Shown: piece by piece, positions 42,125 through 44,905 of the stretch
Layout: every line of letters begins with the position of its first letter
Numbering within the stretch: the first letter of the stretch is position 1
Source of the DNA: Candidatus Zapsychrus exili
Lineage (GTDB): Bacteria > Omnitrophota > Gorgyraeia > Zapsychrales > Zapsychraceae
NCBI GenBank assembly: GCA_030765585.1
Contig: JAVCCJ010000085.1
Location: 1 to 44,905 of the forward strand
Reading direction: 5' to 3'
Length of the DNA: 44,905 nucleotides
Made by a program: the position numbers and the translations under genes
The notes under the pieces: model-generated
What the model saw: only the letters and a program-made list of their open reading frames with translations
The model's database searches: none
Told to the model about the DNA's origin: nothing

Positions 42125-44449
42125 TTAGAACCCTCTGCTAATGCTAAAGTAAAACTTACCAGACTTTCCATCTTCTCCTGGCTCATCATTCAATGGATAA
42201 CCATAATCTAAATTAATAGGACCAACTGGTGTTTTTATTCTTGCACCAACGCCTACGCCTGTTTTAATATCTCCAGTTCCAATATCGTTTGCCTTTGGCC
42301 AAACATTACCAGCGTCAAAAAAGACAGCCAGCTTAATAAAGTCTATAACAGGAATGGTATATTCTACATTGGCGACAACCATGCTTCCACCACCTATAGG
42401 ATCGTTTGACGCTGAATCTATAGGACCTACTTTACGCTCATCATAACCTCTGATTGTTCTAGCGCCACCAGCAAAGAATCTTTCAAAAATTGGAACGCTA
42501 CCAGAATCTCCATAATCATCTACAATTCCTGCCTGAAGACGAAATTCCAATACAGATTTAGCCTTCAAAAGTACATAGTAACTTCCATTTCCTTGCAACC
42601 TATAGAAGTCCTTATCGCCACCTATAGGACCACCAGCGATATCGATACTTCCTCCAAGAGTATATCCTTTAGTTGGACTGAAATTACTATCAAGAGTATT
42701 TTTCTCTAAACTAAAACCTAATGAGCTTACTGTGTTTTCACCTGCTTCAGCTGTTAAGTCTGCAGAAACTCCAGTCTCTAAATTGCCAATTGTAATACGT
42801 TCATTTCTGTATATAACCCCACCTTCAACATACTCTGAGAATCTCTTGCCGAACCTAATATCTCCTCCAACTCTAAGTTCGTCATAAGCATAACCGACAT
42901 CTCTTTCTCTATCTCTATCTTTCCTATATAGATCAAACCCTCCTGAAACTGGATAATCAAATACCCATGGTTCAGTAAAGCTTAACAATAAATTATTTCT
43001 TGTAGAGCCTGTCTCTGCACGGACTTGTAGCTGTTGTCCGCCACCCGTAAAGTTTGGCCAATTAGTAAAATCAAAATTTCTTTGCTCTACTTCTATAAAA
43101 CCTATCATTTGATCTACAGTACTAAAGCCACCGCCGAAACTAAATTGTCCTGTTTTGGCTTCCTTAACCTGAACAACAAGATCTTTTCTATCATAATCGT
43201 CGGTGTCTTCTATATCAAAACTTACATCTTCAAAATATCCTAACTTAGAAAGACGTTCTTTACTCCTACGTAACTTGCCTCCGTCAGATCTATCTCCAGG
43301 AAACATTTTAAGCTCACGGCGAACAACAGTATCTCTTGTTCTAGTATTTCCTTGAATCTTTACTTTTTCTATATAAGCTAATCCACCTTCAGTTATGTCA
43401 ACCTTTAGTTCAACTTCGCCTGTGTTAGAATCAAGAGCTGTTGAATCTTCAACATTAGCAAAGATATAGCCTCTATCAAAATATAAAGTTCTTATATTAG
43501 ACACATCTACAGCTAATCTTTGACGACTGAATATGTTGCCTGGTTCCATTTCTTCTATTACTTTATAAATTTCTTTATCAGAAACTATACTGTTTCCTGC
43601 GACTGAAACGTCTCCAACATAATATCTTTGACCTTCGTCTAATTGAATATTGACCTCTACCCAACCTTTAAAAAGATACTCTGTTGAATAATTTGCGTTT
43701 GCATCAATAAAACCATTTTGCTCGTAGAATGAAACTATTCGCTCCATATCTTCTTCTAATAATTCTTCCTTAAGATATCCGGAGCTCAAAATCCATTTGT
43801 AACGACTTCTTATTATTTTCAAAACTCTTTTATCTGGATAAGAATCGTTTCCATAAACATTAATTCTTTTTATTCTTATTCTATGTCCTTCTCGAACTAT
43901 AAAGTGAAGGCTTGCCTTATTAGTTACTTCATCAACAAAAGACTCAACTTCAACTTCTGCGCGCATTAAACCCTTCTTGGCATACATATCTTTTATAACA
44001 TTAGTATCATCGCGCAATACCTTATTATCCAAAAACTTTCCAACCTGTGTCTTTAAATTTCTCTTTAATGTTTTATAGTTCATAAAACGTGTTTTAGAAA
44101 AAGTGACTTCTTCTATAATAGGCTTTTCATCTACATAAATAAAAAGCTTAAGTCCTTCTGCATAATCTTTCCTATCTACCCTAACATCAGAGAAATAACC
44201 TGTATTATATAGCCTTTTTAAATCATCACTTATAACATTTTGCAAATATTTCTGACCAACTCGTGTTTTGATTCTAGAAAGTATGGTCGCAACGCTTATT
44301 GTTTTATTTCCTACAACTTCTATTGCTTTAACAAGTTTTGCGTCTGTTGATACTTTAGAACTTACTTCCTGTGCTTGAGCACAAAAAGATACAGCAATAA
44401 ATATTAATATAAAGAAGAATACTGCTTTTGTTGGGTTTGTTTTTTTCAT
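42125..44449 (-). CDS. bamA: Outer-membrane assembly factor BamA
   Basis: The essential Omp85 insertase. A signal peptide (about 1-26) is followed by five POTRA domains (about 38-430), seen as repeated motifs such as VVGNKTISVATILSRIKTRVG and IQGNTRTRDTVVRRELKMFPGD. A 16-stranded beta barrel follows (about 440-774). The lid-loop motif appears as RTIRGYDERKVGP. It ends YFSISRGF, with the C-terminal aromatic typical of outer-membrane proteins. At 774 residues it matches the family. It has a perfect consensus promoter and a structured leader of about 155 bases. Confidence 0.95.
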   Translation of the reverse strand: MKKTNPTKAVFFFILIFIAVSFCAQAQEVSSKVSTDAKLVKAIEVVGNKTISVATILSRIKTRVGQKYLQNVISDDLKRLYNTGYFSDVRVDRKDYAEGLKLFIYVDEKPIIEEVTFSKTRFMNYKTLKRNLKTQVGKFLDNKVLRDDTNVIKDMYAKKGLMRAEVEVESFVDEVTNKASLHFIVREGHRIRIKRINVYGNDSYPDKRVLKIIRSRYKWILSSGYLKEELLEEDMERIVSFYEQNGFIDANANYSTEYLFKGWVEVNIQLDEGQRYYVGDVSVAGNSIVSDKEIYKVIEEMEPGNIFSRQRLAVDVSNIRTLYFDRGYIFANVEDSTALDSNTGEVELKVDITEGGLAYIEKVKIQGNTRTRDTVVRRELKMFPGDRSDGGKLRRSKERLSKLGYFEDVSFDIEDTDDYDRKDLVVQVKEAKTGQFSFGGGFSTVDQMIGFIEVEQRNFDFTNWPNFTGGGQQLQVRAETGSTRNNLLLSFTEPWVFDYPVSGGFDLYRKDRDRERDVGYAYDELRVGGDIRFGKRFSEYVEGGVIYRNERITIGNLETGVSADLTAEAGENTVSSLGFSLEKNTLDSNFSPTKGYTLGGSIDIAGGPIGGDKDFYRLQGNGSYYVLLKAKSVLEFRLQAGIVDDYGDSGSVPIFERFFAGGARTIRGYDERKVGPIDSASNDPIGGGSMVVANVEYTIPVIDFIKLAVFFDAGNVWPKANDIGTGDIKTGVGVGARIKTPVGPINLDYGYPLNDEPGEDGKSGKFYFSISRGF

Positions 44450-44549
44450 TTTGATTTAGCTCTTAGTTTGGTTATGCAGCTGGTTTAGTATTGAGTAGTT
44501 GGTTTGGGACAAGTTTTTATTATAAATTTAATTTGGTCTGAATCACAGC

Positions 44550-44577
44550 TTTTCTAAAATACTAATTCTTTAGAAAA
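44550..44577 (-). other. Hairpin in the bamA leader (distal)
   Basis: TTTTCTAAA and TTTAGAAAA form a nine-pair AT-rich stem around a ten-base loop. It lies about 100 bases before the bamA ATG, within the predicted 5' untranslated region. Confidence 0.45.
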
Positions 44578-44582
44578 CTAAC

Positions 44583-44603
44583 GACTTCGCTTAACGCGAA
44601 ATC
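44583..44603 (-). other. Hairpin in the bamA leader (promoter-proximal)
   Basis: On the minus strand, GATTTCGC and GCGAAGTC pair (one G-U) around a five-base loop, starting at the predicted transcription start. It is not followed by a long T tract, so an mRNA-stabilising 5' stem is more likely than a terminator. Confidence 0.45.
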
Positions 44604-44611
44604 TTGATTTA

Positions 44612-44640
44612 ATTATAATGTTAAAAAAAATCCGTGTCAA
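44612..44640 (-). promoter_or_regulatory. Perfect consensus promoter for the bamA operon
   Basis: On the minus strand, TTGACA (44635-44640) and TATAAT (44612-44617) are spaced by exactly 17 bp. The -35 box overlaps the dnaB stop codon. Transcription would begin near 44605, about 155 bases before bamA. Confidence 0.8.
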
Positions 44641-44905
44641 TCACCATATGCAAGATTTTCAAATCGCATAAACTCTTTCGTAAATTGAAGTTTTATCGTT
44701 CCGGTTGGTCCATTTCTTTGCTTCGCAATAATTAAATCTGCCACACCTTCATTCTCGCTAGTTGGGTTATAATATTCTTCTCTCATTAAAAGCATAACCA
44801 AATCAGCATCCTGTTCAATCGCGCCTGATTCTCTAAGATCAGAAAGTTGAGGTCTATGGTCTTGTCTTGACTCAACCGCACGAGACAACTGGCTTAATGC
44901 AATTA
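44637..44905 (-). CDS. dnaB: Replicative DNA helicase DnaB, C-terminal part
   Basis: The gene enters from the right edge, so only about 88 C-terminal residues are seen. They match the RecA-like motor of the replicative helicase: [39 protein letters not shown] and [18 protein letters not shown] (motif H4, with the arginine finger region). The frame is open to the edge, past the track start at 44888, so this is a partial gene. Its stop codon overlaps the -35 box of the bamA promoter. Confidence 0.93.
   Translation of the reverse strand, partial: IALSQLSRAVESRQDHRPQLSDLRESGAIEQDADLVMLLMREEYYNPTSENEGVADLIIAKQRNGPTGTIKLQFTKEFMRFENLAYGD

Noticed and set aside
43034-43243. Plus-strand ORF antisense to bamA, and similar short plus-strand ORFs under ispD, mlaE, clpC, lpxD and others
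   Set aside because: They follow the antisense of well-recognised genes and lack protein family features or start signals.
1-44905. CRISPR arrays, ordinary tRNAs and rRNA genes
   Set aside because: No regularly spaced repeats and no rRNA cores were seen. The only tRNA-like sequence is the tRNA-like domain of tmRNA.

Overview
The window is AT-rich, densely packed chromosome from a diderm bacterium that makes lipid A. It carries lpxD, a fused lpxC-fabZ, lpxA, lpxI, bamA, a Skp/OmpH chaperone, lptF/lptG, lolC/lolD and an Mla (MCE) lipid transporter. The same DNA holds a block in near-Bacillus order, mcsA-mcsB-clpC ... radA-yacL-ispD-ispF-cysE-cysS, and a second one, tmk-holB-ricT-metG. This mixture, the LpxC-FabZ and Maf-M48 fusions and the scattered small palindromic repeats suggest an uncultured lineage such as Omnitrophota. 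That placement is inference from gene content, not a phylogeny.

Layout. 1-2400: the tail of an IS transposase at the left edge abuts a PAS-GAF-PAS sensor protein that appears truncated by it. An unrecognised six-helix membrane protein follows. 2485-3396: tmRNA (ssrA, minus strand) directly downstream of smpB. 3600-5520: palindromic repeats, dihydrolipoyl dehydrogenase (plus) and a DUF192 lipoprotein (minus). 5528-7775 (minus): a Maf/M48-protease fusion, pyrE and a small exported protein. 7905-11436 (plus): comF-lptF-lptG and an exported Cys-rich protein. 11483-37314: 26 consecutive minus-strand genes, mostly overlapping or a few bases apart, from lysS down to alr. 37464-44449 (minus): envelope genes bamA-skp-lpxD-lpxC/fabZ, then lpxA-lpxI. 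The right edge holds the 3' end of dnaB.

How the genes work together. BamA/Skp build outer-membrane proteins. LpxD, LpxC, LpxA and LpxI make lipid A precursors. LptF/G export LPS, LolC/D release lipoproteins and MlaD/E/F move phospholipids. McsA/McsB/ClpC form an arginine-phosphorylation proteolysis arm, here without a CtsR gene. SmpB/tmRNA rescue stalled ribosomes. The remaining genes are housekeeping: aminoacyl-tRNA synthetases, isoprenoid (ispD/F), cysteine, thiamine, t6A (tsaB/E), D-alanine, replication (holB, tmk, dnaB) and repair (radA).

Regulation readable from sequence: three perfect TTGACA-N17-TATAAT promoters (comF, lysS, bamA) and several near-consensus ones with 17-18 bp spacing, indicating a conventional sigma-70-type housekeeping factor. 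No stretch over 300 bases lacks a gene. No rRNA, ordinary tRNA or CRISPR array was seen. The most useful observations are a single-base frameshift at the start of clpC, Mla genes inserted in a Bacillus-like operon, an unusual tmRNA tag, a probable leaderless comF, two in-frame gene fusions, and repeat families lying in and around genes.
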